Source of the DNA: Curtobacterium sp. ZW137
Lineage (GTDB): Bacteria; Actinomycetota; Actinomycetes; Actinomycetales; Microbacteriaceae
DNA: 64,000 nucleotides
Direction: 5' to 3'
Assembly (NCBI RefSeq): GCF_003762905.1
Contig: NZ_RJKS01000001.1
Coordinates: 496,001-560,000, forward strand
Positions within the stretch are counted from its first letter, which is position 1; the number at the start of each line of letters is the position of its first letter. Positions 35,021-43,983 of the stretch are shown one piece after another. The notes under the pieces were generated by a model. The model was not told the origin of the DNA and searched no databases. It saw only the letters and a list, made by a program, of their open reading frames with translations. A program made the position numbers and the translations under genes.

Positions 35021-35905
35021 TCAGTCCTCGGGGATGACCCGTTCGAAGCGTGACGTGTCGGCGCCGTCCGGGTCGGGCCCGTTGCGGCGACCGGTGTCGA
35101 GGGCGTCGAGTGCGGCGAGTTCCTCGTCGGCGAGCGTGAAGTCGAACACCGCGAAGTTCTCCGCGATGCGACCCGGGTTCGTCGACTTCGGGATCGCGTT
35201 CCGACCCTGCTGGACGTGCCAGCGGAGCATCACCTGCGCCGGCGTCCTGCCGTGCGCTTCGGCGATCGCGCCGATCGTCGGGTCGTCCAGGACGCTCACC
35301 CGCTCGTCGCCGAAGCCCGGGTAGAACGTGATCCCGCCGATCGGGGACCACGCCTGGTCGAGGATGCCGTGCTCGGCGTCGGCGCGCTGGACGTCGGGCT
35401 GCGTGAAGTACGGGTGCAGCTCGACCTGGTTGAGCGCCGGGATGACGTCGGTCTGCTCGAGGAGGGAGCGGAGGTGGTGCGGCATGAAGTTGCTCACGCC
35501 GATCGCGCGGACCCGGCCGTCGGCGTACAGGCGCTCGAGTGCCCGGTACGCCTGCACCGTCCGGTCGAAGCGGTCGGGTGCGGGCTGGTGCAGGATCAGC
35601 ACGTCGACCGTGTCGAAGCCGAGCTTGCGGGTCGCCTTCTCGAACGCGTGCAGGGTCTTGTCGTACCCGTAGTCGGAGACCCAGATCTTGGTCTCGATGA
35701 CGATGTCGTCCCGGTCGACACCGGAGGCGCGGATGCCCTCGCCGACCTGGCGCTCGTTGCCGTACGCGGCGGCGGTGTCGATGTGGCGGTAGCCGACCTC
35801 CAGTGCGGTGCGCACCGCGTCGACCGTGTCCTCGGGGGAACTCTGGAAGACGCCGAAGCCGATCGGGGGGAGCTGGACGCCGTTGTTGAGCGTGATGTTG
35901 TCCAT
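35021..35905 (-). CDS. Aldo/keto reductase
   Basis: A 294-residue TIM-barrel reductase of the 2,5-diketo-gluconate-reductase-like group. The catalytic tetrad is complete: Asp43, Tyr48 (HIDTAAAYGNE), Lys73 (IETKIWVS) and His106 (LILHQPAP). The cofactor loop includes IGVSNF and a late IPKSTNPGRI that binds NADPH phosphate. It reduces aldehydes or ketones with NADPH. TAGCGT ends 7 bases before the ATG, suggesting a leaderless transcript. Confidence 0.93.
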   Translation of the reverse strand: MDNITLNNGVQLPPIGFGVFQSSPEDTVDAVRTALEVGYRHIDTAAAYGNERQVGEGIRASGVDRDDIVIETKIWVSDYGYDKTLHAFEKATRKLGFDTVDVLILHQPAPDRFDRTVQAYRALERLYADGRVRAIGVSNFMPHHLRSLLEQTDVIPALNQVELHPYFTQPDVQRADAEHGILDQAWSPIGGITFYPGFGDERVSVLDDPTIGAIAEAHGRTPAQVMLRWHVQQGRNAIPKSTNPGRIAENFAVFDFTLADEELAALDALDTGRRNGPDPDGADTSRFERVIPED

Positions 35906-35973
35906 GTGTCCGACGCTAGGACCGCGACCGGCAGTGTGGAGGGCTCTGTCGGTACCTGTCTCCCCGGGGCGCC

Positions 35974-37173
35974 CTACTGCGCGTCGGCGCGCTGCCGGCC
36001 GGCGGCGGACGCGATCACGATCGTGATCGCCAGCAGCGCCGCGGGCACGAGCATCGCGACGCGCAACCCGAGGTGCTCACCGAGGAAGCCGAGTGCGGGC
36101 GGCCCGACGAGGAAGGCGATGTACCCGGCGGTGGCGACGACGGACACGCGCCGGTCGCCGTCGGTCGGGTGGTCGCCGGCCGCGGACACCGCCAGGGGGA
36201 AGCCGAGGGCGATGCCGAGCCCCCACACCACGGCGGCGCCGGCGGTCACGAACGGTGACGGGGAGACCACGACGACCAGCACCCCGACGACGCCGACCAC
36301 GGCGCACGCGCGCACCACGGCGCCGCGGCCGAACCGGGTGACCAGCGGCGTCCCGGCGGAGCGGCCGATGAGCATGGCGAGCGCGAAGCCGGTGAAGACG
36401 AGGGAGCCGAGGACCTCCGGGGCGTCGTGGTCGCTCGTCATGAGGAGCGGGAGCCAGTCGCTCGCGGCACCCTCGGCGAACGCCATCGCCAGCGTGATCA
36501 CCGCGATGAACACGAGCTGCATGGTGACGACCGACCTGCGGATGGTGGTCGTCGACCGCGGCGCATCGACGTCGACGGCGGGTTCCGCTCGGGGCAGCGG
36601 CCGGAGGTTCGTCGCCGCGAACGCCGCGAGGCCCGCCATCACGAGCGCGGCGATCGGGAGGTGCACGATGACCGGGACATGGGCGGCGGTCATCGCGATG
36701 CCGACGATGCCGCCCGCGACCGTCCCCAGGCTGAAGCACGCGTGCAGCACCGGGACGACCGGGCGGTCGGTGAGCCGCTCGACCGCGGCGGCCTCGACGT
36801 TCAGGCCGATCTCCGCGACCCCGGCGCCGAAGCCGACCAGGAACAGGCCGGCCCAGACACCCACGGTGACCTGCGCCGGCGCGGACAGCCCGACCAGCAA
36901 GATCCCGACCACCGGCAGGGCTGCGCCGACGAGGACGAGTGGGCGGGTCCCGAGCCGGCGGATGAGCGCGCCTGCGCTGAGGATCCCGAGCATCGAGCCG
37001 ATCGAGAGCCCGAAGAGGACGAAGCCCATCGCCTCGATCGACGCGCCGAGGTCCTCACGGACGGCCGGCGTCCGGGTGACCCAGGACGCGATGCCGAACC
37101 CGGTCATGGTCGACGTCGCGAAGAGCGCCAGACGGTGTCGTCGGGTCGAGGGCGGCGCCGCCGTGGTGTCCAC
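35974..37173 (-). CDS. MFS transporter
   Basis: About 399 residues with 12 predicted helices. It resembles the FucP/YbjJ-like sugar-exporter group, with GFGIASWVTRTPAVREDLGA in helix 1, the GALIRRLGTRPLVL loop and FGAGVAEIGLNVEAAAVE. It could move a sugar or a small acid. The GTG at 37173 follows GGGAGAG and is chosen over an ATG at 37215 that lies in the upstream CMD-like gene. It runs in the same direction as the CMD-like gene. Confidence 0.85.
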   Translation of the reverse strand: MDTTAAPPSTRRHRLALFATSTMTGFGIASWVTRTPAVREDLGASIEAMGFVLFGLSIGSMLGILSAGALIRRLGTRPLVLVGAALPVVGILLVGLSAPAQVTVGVWAGLFLVGFGAGVAEIGLNVEAAAVERLTDRPVVPVLHACFSLGTVAGGIVGIAMTAAHVPVIVHLPIAALVMAGLAAFAATNLRPLPRAEPAVDVDAPRSTTTIRRSVVTMQLVFIAVITLAMAFAEGAASDWLPLLMTSDHDAPEVLGSLVFTGFALAMLIGRSAGTPLVTRFGRGAVVRACAVVGVVGVLVVVVSPSPFVTAGAAVVWGLGIALGFPLAVSAAGDHPTDGDRRVSVVATAGYIAFLVGPPALGFLGEHLGLRVAMLVPAALLAITIVIASAAGRQRADAQ

Positions 37174-37195
37174 GGCACCACTCTCCCACAGCGGG

Positions 37196-37954
37196 TCACG
37201 CTGCCGGGGGAGCAACCTCGTCGACGGCGGCCAGGCCGTTCAGTGTGCGGGGGTACCCGATGAAGGGCACCAGCACGGTGAGGACGTCGAGCAGATCGGC
37301 CCGGGTGTTCCCGACGTGCAGGTTCGCCGCGACGTGGCCCTTGACCTGGTTGTCGGCGCCGCCGAGCCCGACGAGCATCGCGAACGTCAGGAGTTCACGC
37401 GTCCGCACGTCGAGTCCGGTGCGTGTGTAGTGGTCCCCGAAGCAGTTCGCCGACAGGAACCGCTGGAAGTGCACGGCGTCCGCCGGGGCGTTCGCGTACA
37501 TCGCGTCCACGCGGTCGCCCACGATCGCGGTCTGCTCGGCCCTGCCGACGTCGAACCGGGTCTCGGGCGTGGTGGTCGACTGGCCGGGCAGCGGCAGCTC
37601 GACGCCACGGGCGGTGAGGACCTCGTTCGTGATGTGCAGGAAGTCCACGACCCGGGCGATGCCGACGTACGCGACCGCCTGGTACACGACCTCCTTCACC
37701 TCGACCGGGGTCACCTCGTTGTCCAGTGCGGCCCCGAGCAGCACCCGGAACTCGTGCTGCGCGCCGACGGCGATCACGGCACCGAGCTGGACGACGAGCC
37801 GGTGGTGGCGGCTGATCGATGCCGCACGGAGCGTCTCGTCGAACGCGAAGTCGTCGAAGGAGGCCACGAACTCGGGGTCGGTCTCGGCGAGCGTGGAGCG
37901 GTGGGCGGGGAACAGGGTGTCGTGCTCGCGTCGTGCGGCGTCGTTCGCTGGCAT
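37196..37954 (-). CDS. Carboxymuconolactone-decarboxylase-like protein
   Basis: About 252 residues with two AhpD/CMD-like helical modules: SRHHRLVVQLGAVIAVGAQ and LLTFAMLVGLGGADNQVKGH, each followed by DLLDV or VKEVVYQAVAYVG helices. The CxxC redox pair of AhpD is absent, so a peroxidase role is unlikely; a decarboxylase or quinone-binding role is possible. The ATG at 37954 is preferred to the GTG at 37963 because TAGCGT (37967-37962) ends 7 bases before it. Confidence 0.83.
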   Translation of the reverse strand: MPANDAARREHDTLFPAHRSTLAETDPEFVASFDDFAFDETLRAASISRHHRLVVQLGAVIAVGAQHEFRVLLGAALDNEVTPVEVKEVVYQAVAYVGIARVVDFLHITNEVLTARGVELPLPGQSTTTPETRFDVGRAEQTAIVGDRVDAMYANAPADAVHFQRFLSANCFGDHYTRTGLDVRTRELLTFAMLVGLGGADNQVKGHVAANLHVGNTRADLLDVLTVLVPFIGYPRTLNGLAAVDEVAPPAA

Positions 37955-37961
37955 GTCCGCC

Positions 37962-37967
37962 ACGCTA
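37962..37967 (-). promoter_or_regulatory. -10 element of leaderless CMD-like gene
   Basis: TAGCGT on the minus strand, 7 bases before the ATG at 37954. It overlaps the alternative GTG start, which argues against that start. Confidence 0.5.
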
Positions 37968-38079
37968 CGAGCGCCCGGCCCCGCGAGGGGTGCTCTGCCG
38001 GTACACGGAACGGCCGGGCACAGCTCGATCGACGCGCCGCCGCCCGCGCACAGGCACCGCCTGCCAGGCTCTGAGGTCC

Positions 38080-39669
38080 ATGGAACTCATCGCACCCGAA
38101 CTCGTCGTCGTGCTCGCCACGGCGATCGCGGTCGCAACGGCCGTCTCCGGGCGGCTGCGCATCGCTCCGCCCGTCCTGCTCCTGGCCTTCGGCGCCGGCA
38201 TCGCCTTCATCCCCGTGTTCACGAAGGTCGAACTCCCCGCCGACGCGGTGCTGCTCCTGTTCCTGCCCGCGCTGCTCTACTGGGAGAGCCTGACCATCTC
38301 GCTCCGGGAGATCCGCGCGAACTTCCGCGGGATCCTGCTCATGGGCACCCTGCTCGTCGTGCTGACGGCCGGCGGGGTCGCGACGCTCCTGCACCTGCTC
38401 GGGATGCCGTGGGGTCCTGCGTGGGTGCTCGGTGCGGCCGTCGCGCCGACCGACGCTACGGCGGTCGGTGCGCTGACCCGGTCCCTGCCGCGGCGGAACA
38501 CGACGGTGCTCCGCGCCGAGAGCCTCGTGAACGACGGTACGACCCTCGTCATCTACGGCATCGCGGTGGCGGTGACCGCGGGGGAGCAGACGCTCACCGT
38601 GTGGAACGTCTCCGGCATGCTGCTGCTGTCCTACGTCGGCGGCATCGCGGCGGGGCTGTTGGTGTCGTGGCTCGGGATGCTCGTGCTCCGACGCGTGGAC
38701 GCGGTGCTGCTGGAGAACCTGCTGACGCTCCTGGTGCCGTTCGTGGCGTTCCTCGCTGCCGAGGCGATCGGGGCCTCCGGCGTGCTGGCCGTCGTCGTGG
38801 CGGGGCTCGTCGTGAGTCAGGTCGCCCCGAAGCTCGACCGCGCCGAGACCCGGCAGCAGGTCCGGTCGTTCTGGTCCTTCGCGACGTTCCTGCTCAACGG
38901 TGCGCTGTTCGTGCTCGTCGGGATCGAAGCGACGATCTCGGTGCGGGCACTCGAAGGGCACGAACTGCTCGTCGGCCTCGGCATGATCGGACTCGTCTCA
39001 CTGGCCGTCGTGGTGCTCCGCTTCGCCTTCCTCAACCTGTCGTGGGGTGCGGTCCGGCTCGTCACCCTGCGGACCGGGGGTTCACCGCGCGAAGGACACC
39101 GCGACCGCGTGGTGAGCGGCTTCACCGGGTTCCGCGGCGCGGTGTCGCTCGCGGCGGCGGTCGCGGTGCCGCGGATGGTGGAGAGCGGCGCTGCGTTCCC
39201 GGACCGGGACCTCATCGTCTTCGTCGTCGCTGGCGTGGTCGTCGTGACGATCGTTGGACAGTCGCTCGTCCTCCCCGCGGTGGTGCGGTGGGCGGACTTC
39301 GGCGGCAGTCACGAGGTGGTCGAGGAGCGTCGGCTCGCGGAACGTCGGGCCATCGAGGAAGCGCTCGAGGCGCTCCCGAAGCTCGCCAAGCGCTCCGGTG
39401 TCGACGACGAGGTCGTGCAGCGCATCCGCGCCGACTACGAGGGGCACCTGGCGCTCGTGCGGGCCGAGCAGAGCGACGACGACGAGCACCCGCTCCTGCA
39501 GCAGCGCGGCGCCGCGGTCGAACTGGAGCTCGCGCTCGTGCGGCTCAAGGCGTCGACGGTGCTCCGGATGCGGGACGACGGCGACATCGACGACCTCGTG
39601 CTCCGCCAGGTCCGTGCCGAGTACGACGCCGAGGAGACCCGCCTGCTGCGCCAGGGCGAGCGCGACTGA
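38080..39669 (+). CDS. Na+/H+ antiporter, CPA1 (NhaP/YjcE-like) family
   Basis: A 529-residue protein with about 12 membrane helices in the first 390 residues and a charged cytoplasmic C-terminal tail of about 130 residues. The ion-binding region is AAVAPTDATAVGAL followed by AESLVNDGTTLVIYG, with the conserved Asp pair of CPA1 exchangers. A TGFRGAVSLAAAVAVPRM segment forms the later pore helix. It exchanges Na+ or K+ for H+ and supports pH and salt balance. GAGGTCC precedes the ATG. Confidence 0.92.
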   Translation: MELIAPELVVVLATAIAVATAVSGRLRIAPPVLLLAFGAGIAFIPVFTKVELPADAVLLLFLPALLYWESLTISLREIRANFRGILLMGTLLVVLTAGGVATLLHLLGMPWGPAWVLGAAVAPTDATAVGALTRSLPRRNTTVLRAESLVNDGTTLVIYGIAVAVTAGEQTLTVWNVSGMLLLSYVGGIAAGLLVSWLGMLVLRRVDAVLLENLLTLLVPFVAFLAAEAIGASGVLAVVVAGLVVSQVAPKLDRAETRQQVRSFWSFATFLLNGALFVLVGIEATISVRALEGHELLVGLGMIGLVSLAVVVLRFAFLNLSWGAVRLVTLRTGGSPREGHRDRVVSGFTGFRGAVSLAAAVAVPRMVESGAAFPDRDLIVFVVAGVVVVTIVGQSLVLPAVVRWADFGGSHEVVEERRLAERRAIEEALEALPKLAKRSGVDDEVVQRIRADYEGHLALVRAEQSDDDEHPLLQQRGAAVELELALVRLKASTVLRMRDDGDIDDLVLRQVRAEYDAEETRLLRQGERD

Positions 39670-39733
39670 CGCAGCACCGGCACCGGCACTGGCAGCGGCA
39701 CCGGCACTGGCGGCAACGCCGCCGCGCCGCGGC
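39670..39733. repeat. GC-rich hexamer-like repeat tract
   Basis: Irregular GGCACC, GGCACT and GGCAGC units fill the 64-base gap between the convergent antiporter and anti-sigma genes. It is non-coding simple sequence. Confidence 0.5.
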
Positions 39734-40519
39734 TCAGCGGCCGGCGCGCAGCGTCCCGCGGACGACGGAGTCGCCCGAGTGCGCGGGGTCCCCGTCGTCG
39801 GGCTCGGCGGACACGTCGACCACCGGGTAACGCGACGGGTCGACGCCCGTCGGTACCGTGAACCGACCCCGGTCGCCGTCGAGGAACCCGACACTGACCA
39901 GGCCCGACAGGTCGCCGCGCATCATCCAGACCTCGCGGAGCGGTGCGTCCCCCTCCGCCGCGCGCGGGTCGACGTCGATCACGAGCGTGAGCCGCCCGTC
40001 GCTCCCGCGCTCCAACGCAGCGCTGCCCTTCGCGCCGGTCCACCCGGGGAGCGGCGCGAGCGCGGTGCGGGAGACCACGGCGGCGTCGGTGGTGGGCTGG
40101 TCGGGGCGGCTGCCGAAGGCGAACGCCCCGATGCCGAGTCCGAGCACGAGCCCGACGACCCCCGTCGCCGCGGTGACGAGCAGGACGGTGCGGCGACGGA
40201 GCCGCGCGACACGGCGGCGCGGCGCGACGTCGGGCACGGCCGCACCAGGAGCGGCATGCGCGGCAGCAGCGGCAGGCGCAGCAGCAGCGGCGGGCTGCTC
40301 CTCGAAACCGAGCTCGGTCGCGATGCGATCCCACACCCGGGGCGATGGCGGCTCGAGGTCGACCCCGTGCGAGGACTTCGCGAGCGTCACCACCCGCCGG
40401 AGGTCGGTCAGCTCGCCACGGCACTCGGCACACCCGGACAGGTGCTCCGCTTCCGCCCCGGAGGGCCCGACGTCGCCGATGGCGAGCAGCGCGAGGGTCT
40501 CCTCGTCGATGTGGGTCAT
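39734..40519 (-). CDS. Anti-sigma factor (RskA-like, zinc-binding)
   Basis: A 261-residue single-pass membrane anti-sigma factor. The N-terminal zinc motif is EHLSGCAECRGEL (His plus two Cys). An Ala-rich linker and Arg cluster (about residues 76-110) precede the membrane helix near residues 112-133. The extracytoplasmic RskA-like domain contains REVWMMRGDLSGLVSVGFL. It holds the ECF sigma factor encoded next to it until a signal releases it. Its ATG overlaps the sigma stop (ATGA). Confidence 0.9.
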   Translation of the reverse strand: MTHIDEETLALLAIGDVGPSGAEAEHLSGCAECRGELTDLRRVVTLAKSSHGVDLEPPSPRVWDRIATELGFEEQPAAAAAPAAAAAHAAPGAAVPDVAPRRRVARLRRRTVLLVTAATGVVGLVLGLGIGAFAFGSRPDQPTTDAAVVSRTALAPLPGWTGAKGSAALERGSDGRLTLVIDVDPRAAEGDAPLREVWMMRGDLSGLVSVGFLDGDRGRFTVPTGVDPSRYPVVDVSAEPDDGDPAHSGDSVVRGTLRAGR

Positions 40520-41094
40520 TCGATCACCTCCAACCTCGTTCGGAGCCGAGCCAGTCCGCGACGGATGTGACTCTTGACGGTGCCGAGCGGCAGCCCGAGC
40601 CGTTCGGCGATCTCACGGTGGCTGAGTTCCTCGTAGAACGCCAGTCGCAGCACCGTCCGGGGGACCTCGTCGAGCCGGTCGAGCTCCCCGGCGACGAGCA
40701 TCCGTTCGGCCAGTCCGTCGGTGTCGTCGGTCGTTTCGGGGGTCGTCGCCTCCGAGTCGGCGACGGCGTGGGCGAGCCGTGCACTGCGGGCACGGTCGGC
40801 GTGGGCGTCGGCGATGCAGTTCCGGGTGATCCCGACGAGCCACGCGCCGAGCGGTGCGCGTTCCGGATGGTAGGTGTCGCGATGCCGCCAGGCCCGGACG
40901 AAGACCTGCTGGGTGACGTCCTCGGCCGCTGCGACGTCCCCGAGGGACCGCAGGGCCAGGGTGTGCACGAGGGCCGACCACCGTTCGTAGACCGCCCGGA
41001 GGACGCGCTCGTCACCGCTGCCGAACGCGTCGGCGAGGTCGCTGTCGTCGGGTGTGGTGGTGGTCACGTCGTCGTGATGCCTTCCGGGGGCCAC
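40516..41094 (-). CDS. ECF RNA polymerase sigma factor (SigK-like)
   Basis: A 192-residue ECF sigma factor. Region 2 spans ALRSLGDVAAAEDVTQQVFV and RAWRHRDTYHPERAPLGAWL, and region 4 spans VLRLAFYEELSHREIAERLG followed by LPLGTVKSHIRRGLARLR. The GTG at 41094 or a second GTG at 41067 could be the start; both have AGG-rich sequence upstream. The pairing with an RskA-like anti-sigma and a sortase unit points to cell-envelope genes as targets. Confidence 0.92.
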   Translation of the reverse strand: MAPGRHHDDVTTTTPDDSDLADAFGSGDERVLRAVYERWSALVHTLALRSLGDVAAAEDVTQQVFVRAWRHRDTYHPERAPLGAWLVGITRNCIADAHADRARSARLAHAVADSEATTPETTDDTDGLAERMLVAGELDRLDEVPRTVLRLAFYEELSHREIAERLGLPLGTVKSHIRRGLARLRTRLEVIE

Positions 41095-41112
41095 GGGGCT
41101 CCTGTCGCGATG

Positions 41113-41808
41113 CTAGTTCGTCGGCGTCGCGGTGACCACGAGGTTGCTCAGGTAGTGGTGCGTCGTCGTGTCGAAGTCGCCGCCGCAGGTGACGAGCACG
41201 AGCCGTCGTGGCCCGTCCCGGTCGAAGATGCTCGGCCATGGCACCCCGGTCTTCCGGAGCAGGGAGACCGTCGTGACGGCGTACTGCGTGGTCGTGCCGG
41301 CGGCGTCGGTGAGGGTGATCGGCGTCCCGGCGGGGACGTCGACGAGGTGCGCGAACGGGCCGATCCCGTACCCGACCGCGTCGACGTGTGCGGCGATGAC
41401 GGTGGACCCGGTGCCCGAGGCGGGGCCGGCGCCGTACCGGTACCACCCGGCGACGGCGGGGTCCGACGGCAGGGCCATCTCGCCGGTCGCGTCGACACCC
41501 TCCGGTCGGACCGGTTGGTCGATGCCGACCCGGTCGACGGTGATCCGCACCGGGGCGGCGACGGTGGGGACGTCGTCGGGGAGCGCGGCGTCGTGGCGGG
41601 GGACCGCTGATGAGAAGGCGGACGGCGCCGCCGACGAGGAGGCGGACGGCGCCGCCGACGAGGAGGCGGACGGTGCCGCCGACGGGACGACGGTCGGGAG
41701 CGGGTGCTCGCCGGGGACCCGATCCGCCGACGAGCACCCGGTGAGGCAGGCCAGGACGACGGTGGCGGCAAGGGGGATCGCCACCGCCGTCCCGACCCTC
41801 GTGCGCAC
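41113..41808 (-). CDS. Class F sortase (lipoprotein-type signal)
   Basis: A 231-residue sortase. The N-terminus is a signal sequence with lipobox-like LTGC (Cys25), followed by a low-complexity Ser/Ala/Pro linker (about residues 42-68). The sortase barrel starts PVRITVDRVGIDQPV, with catalytic His141 (IAAHVD) and Cys208 (LVTCGGDF). Class F sortases attach proteins to the wall, and the gene 2 bases upstream encodes a surface protein, its likely partner. The linker is written in DNA as a 24-bp tandem repeat. Confidence 0.88.
   Translation of the reverse strand: MRTRVGTAVAIPLAATVVLACLTGCSSADRVPGEHPLPTVVPSAAPSASSSAAPSASSSAAPSAFSSAVPRHDAALPDDVPTVAAPVRITVDRVGIDQPVRPEGVDATGEMALPSDPAVAGWYRYGAGPASGTGSTVIAAHVDAVGYGIGPFAHLVDVPAGTPITLTDAAGTTTQYAVTTVSLLRKTGVPWPSIFDRDGPRRLVLVTCGGDFDTTTHHYLSNLVVTATPTN
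41617..41688. repeat. 24-bp tandem repeat in sortase linker, three copies
   Basis: Three copies of a 24-base unit containing GACGGCGCCGCCGACGAG, the third slightly diverged. They encode the Ser/Ala/Pro linker in frame, so copy-number change would alter linker length without a frameshift. Confidence 0.85.
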
Positions 41809-41810
41809 GG

Positions 41811-42656
41811 TCAGGGCCGTGCGTTCCGTGCGGCGACGGTCGCGCGTCGTCGCAGGACCACGAGCACCAGCCCGGCGAGGAGGACGGCTGCGCCGCCGAT
41901 CGCGAGCGGGGTGGTGTCGGAGCGGTTCGTCGCGACGAGTCCGGCGTTCCCGGCCGGCACGCCGTTCGGGTCACCGCCGAGTCCGGTCACGGTCTGGGTG
42001 GCGAGCGCCAGGTTCTTGTCGTCGAGGCTGCCCCAGGCGTACACGATGGTGTCGGCGCCGGCCTGCACGGCGACGTCCGCCGGGCCGATCACCGGAGCGG
42101 TCGTGCCGGTCGCGGCCACCGTGGCCGAGACGGTCCCGGCCGCGAGCACCAGTGCCTTCTCGTCCGGGTTGGACAGGTTCGACACGACGGCCTTCCCGCC
42201 GGCCAGCACGTCGACCGCGGGTGCTGCGGCGACGTGCCGGACGACGAGCCGACCCTGTCCCGCGGGGACCGCGGAGGTGTCGTTGGTGAAGACGGTGGCG
42301 GTCGGGTCACCGTCGGCCTTCAGGTGGGCGACGGCGGTGTAGTTCCCGCCGGCGGTGAAGGAGACGTCGGCCGGGCCGATGATCGGCTTGGAGTCGTCGG
42401 TGGCGTCACTCGCGGTGATCGCCAGGGTGTGGGCACCCGAGGGGACCATCATCGGGCCGGCCATGGTGCCCGGCGTGAAGTCGTCGAGTGCGCGGGCGCC
42501 GTCGAGGTACACGTCGACGGTTGTGCCGGGGACGGCGTGCAGGACGGAGAGCGTGGCGTCGCCGGCGGCCGCAGTTGCGGCGGTCGCGGGGACCACGAGC
42601 GCGAGCGCCGTGAGCAGTGCACCGGCGCCGATGCCGGTGACGAGGTTCTTCCGCAT
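41811..42656 (-). CDS. DUF4397 surface protein with C-terminal membrane anchor
   Basis: A 281-residue exported protein. The signal peptide ends near residue 30 (ATAATAAAG), followed by two DUF4397 units (LSVLHAVPGTTVDVYLDG and LVVRHVAAAPAVDVLAGG). The C-terminus has a hydrophobic helix and an LRRRATVAARNARP tail, like a sortase substrate. A clear LPXTG motif is absent; LVATN precedes the helix. DUF4397 proteins are surface proteins of unclear function. GGAGG lies before the ATG, and the sortase gene starts 2 bases after the stop. Confidence 0.87.
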   Translation of the reverse strand: MRKNLVTGIGAGALLTALALVVPATAATAAAGDATLSVLHAVPGTTVDVYLDGARALDDFTPGTMAGPMMVPSGAHTLAITASDATDDSKPIIGPADVSFTAGGNYTAVAHLKADGDPTATVFTNDTSAVPAGQGRLVVRHVAAAPAVDVLAGGKAVVSNLSNPDEKALVLAAGTVSATVAATGTTAPVIGPADVAVQAGADTIVYAWGSLDDKNLALATQTVTGLGGDPNGVPAGNAGLVATNRSDTTPLAIGGAAVLLAGLVLVVLRRRATVAARNARP

Positions 42657-42753
42657 GGTGTTCCTCCTGGATCGGGTGGAGACGTCGTCATCGACGCTCA
42701 CCTCCACTACCGGCCGGGGACCCCGCCTGGATGCACCCGTGCACACGAACGCG

Positions 42754-42811
42754 CTTACGGCCACCGGGCTCCGGCCGATAGAGCGCACTGACCACCCACG
42801 GACGGGTGGTC
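42754..42811 (+). promoter_or_regulatory. Candidate sigma-28-like promoter and inverted repeat before the flagellar operon
   Basis: CTTACG at 42754 and GCCGATAG at 42774-42781 resemble the sigma-28 -10 consensus GCCGATAA, with a roughly 16-base gap. A GACCACCC / GGGTGGTC inverted repeat at 42790-42811 lies between this and flbD. The match is suggestive only. Confidence 0.35.
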
Positions 42812-42864
42812 GGACACCCTGCCCCACGGACGGCGGCGGGGACGAAGAACACCAAGGACGGGCC

Positions 42865-43146
42865 ATGATCGTCGTCACACGACTCAACGGCAGCGGATTC
42901 GCTGTCAACCCCGATCTCGTGGAGCGCATCCAGGAGACGCCGGACACGACGCTCATCATGGTCGACGGCGCGAAGTACATCGTCCGCGAGTCGATGGCCG
43001 AGGTCATCGAGCGGATCGCCGCGTACCGCGCCCGCATCGTCACGATGGCCTACGGCGCCGAGCCCCGCACCGTGACCGGCACGACCGGCCCCCAGCCGAC
43101 GCTCGCCCCGGTCGCCCCGATCCGTGCGCAGGACGGGGGTCGCTGA
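42865..43146 (+). CDS. flbD: Flagellar FlbD family protein
   Basis: A 93-residue protein. The first 60 residues match FlbD, a short beta-sheet protein with VVTRLNGSGFAVNPDLVERI and a KYIVRESMAEVIERI helix; the Pro/Thr-rich tail is extra. FlbD is found in flagellar operons of many Gram-positive bacteria, usually between flgE and motA, and its exact role is unclear. It is not the Caulobacter regulator FlbD. AAGGA precedes the ATG. It heads the long motility operon here. Confidence 0.88.
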   Translation: MIVVTRLNGSGFAVNPDLVERIQETPDTTLIMVDGAKYIVRESMAEVIERIAAYRARIVTMAYGAEPRTVTGTTGPQPTLAPVAPIRAQDGGR

Positions 43147-43147
43147 G

Positions 43148-43981
43148 ATGGACATCGCGACGATCGTCGGCATCCTCCTGGCCTTCGGTGCCCTCTTCGG
43201 CATGGTCGAGATGGAGCACGTGGAGATCTCCGGGCTGTTCCTCCCGGCGCCGATGTTGCTCGTGTTCGGCGCCACCATCGGCTGCGGCATCGCGAGCACC
43301 ACGCTGAAGGACGCCATCGCGAGCTTCAAGGCCGTGCCGAAGGCGTTCACCGGCAAGGTCACCCCGCCGGCGTCGGTCATCGACGACGTCGTGGGCCTGG
43401 CCGAGACCGCCCGCGCGAACGGGCTCCTCGCGCTCGAGCAGGAGGCCGACAAGCACGACGACCCGTTCATGAAGAAGGCGCTGCAGAACATCGCGGACGG
43501 CACCGACGGCGACGAGCTCCGGATCCTGCTCGAGGACGAGATCGAGTCCAACGCCGCCCCGGTCCGGAGCGCGAGCGCGTTCTTCATGGGCCTCGGCGGG
43601 TTCGCACCGACCGTCGGCATCATCGGCACCGTCGTGTCGCTGACCCACGTGCTCGCGAACCTCGGCAAGCCGGACGAGCTCGGTCCCCTCATCGCGAGCG
43701 CCTTCGTCGCGACGCTCTGGGGTCTCCTCACCGCGAACTTCCTCTGGCTGCCGATCGGCGGCAAGCTCCGCAAGCTCGCGCAGCTGGAGTCCGACCGCCA
43801 GACGCTCCTGATGGAGGGGCTCCTCGCAGTCCAGGCCGGCAGCCAGCCCCGCCTCCTCGGTGAGCGGCTCAAGGCGATGGTCCCGCCCGCGGCGCGCAAC
43901 GACCCGGCGGCGGCCAAGGGCAAGGGCGGCAAGGGCGGGAAGAACGCCGACGACGCCGACGACCAGCAGCTGGCGGCCTGA
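43148..43981 (+). CDS. motA: Flagellar motor stator protein MotA
   Basis: A 277-residue membrane protein with four helices: near residues 3-20, 32-50, 148-168 and 182-202. The loop between helices 2 and 3 is cytoplasmic and contains the acidic and basic residues that touch FliG. FFMGLGGFAPTVGIIGTVVS carries the conserved Pro near the ion channel. The tail is a Lys/Gly-rich repeat. With MotB it forms the ion-driven stator. The ATG follows the FlbD stop by 1 base. Confidence 0.94.
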   Translation: MDIATIVGILLAFGALFGMVEMEHVEISGLFLPAPMLLVFGATIGCGIASTTLKDAIASFKAVPKAFTGKVTPPASVIDDVVGLAETARANGLLALEQEADKHDDPFMKKALQNIADGTDGDELRILLEDEIESNAAPVRSASAFFMGLGGFAPTVGIIGTVVSLTHVLANLGKPDELGPLIASAFVATLWGLLTANFLWLPIGGKLRKLAQLESDRQTLLMEGLLAVQAGSQPRLLGERLKAMVPPAARNDPAAAKGKGGKGGKNADDADDQQLAA

Positions 43982-43983
43982 GC

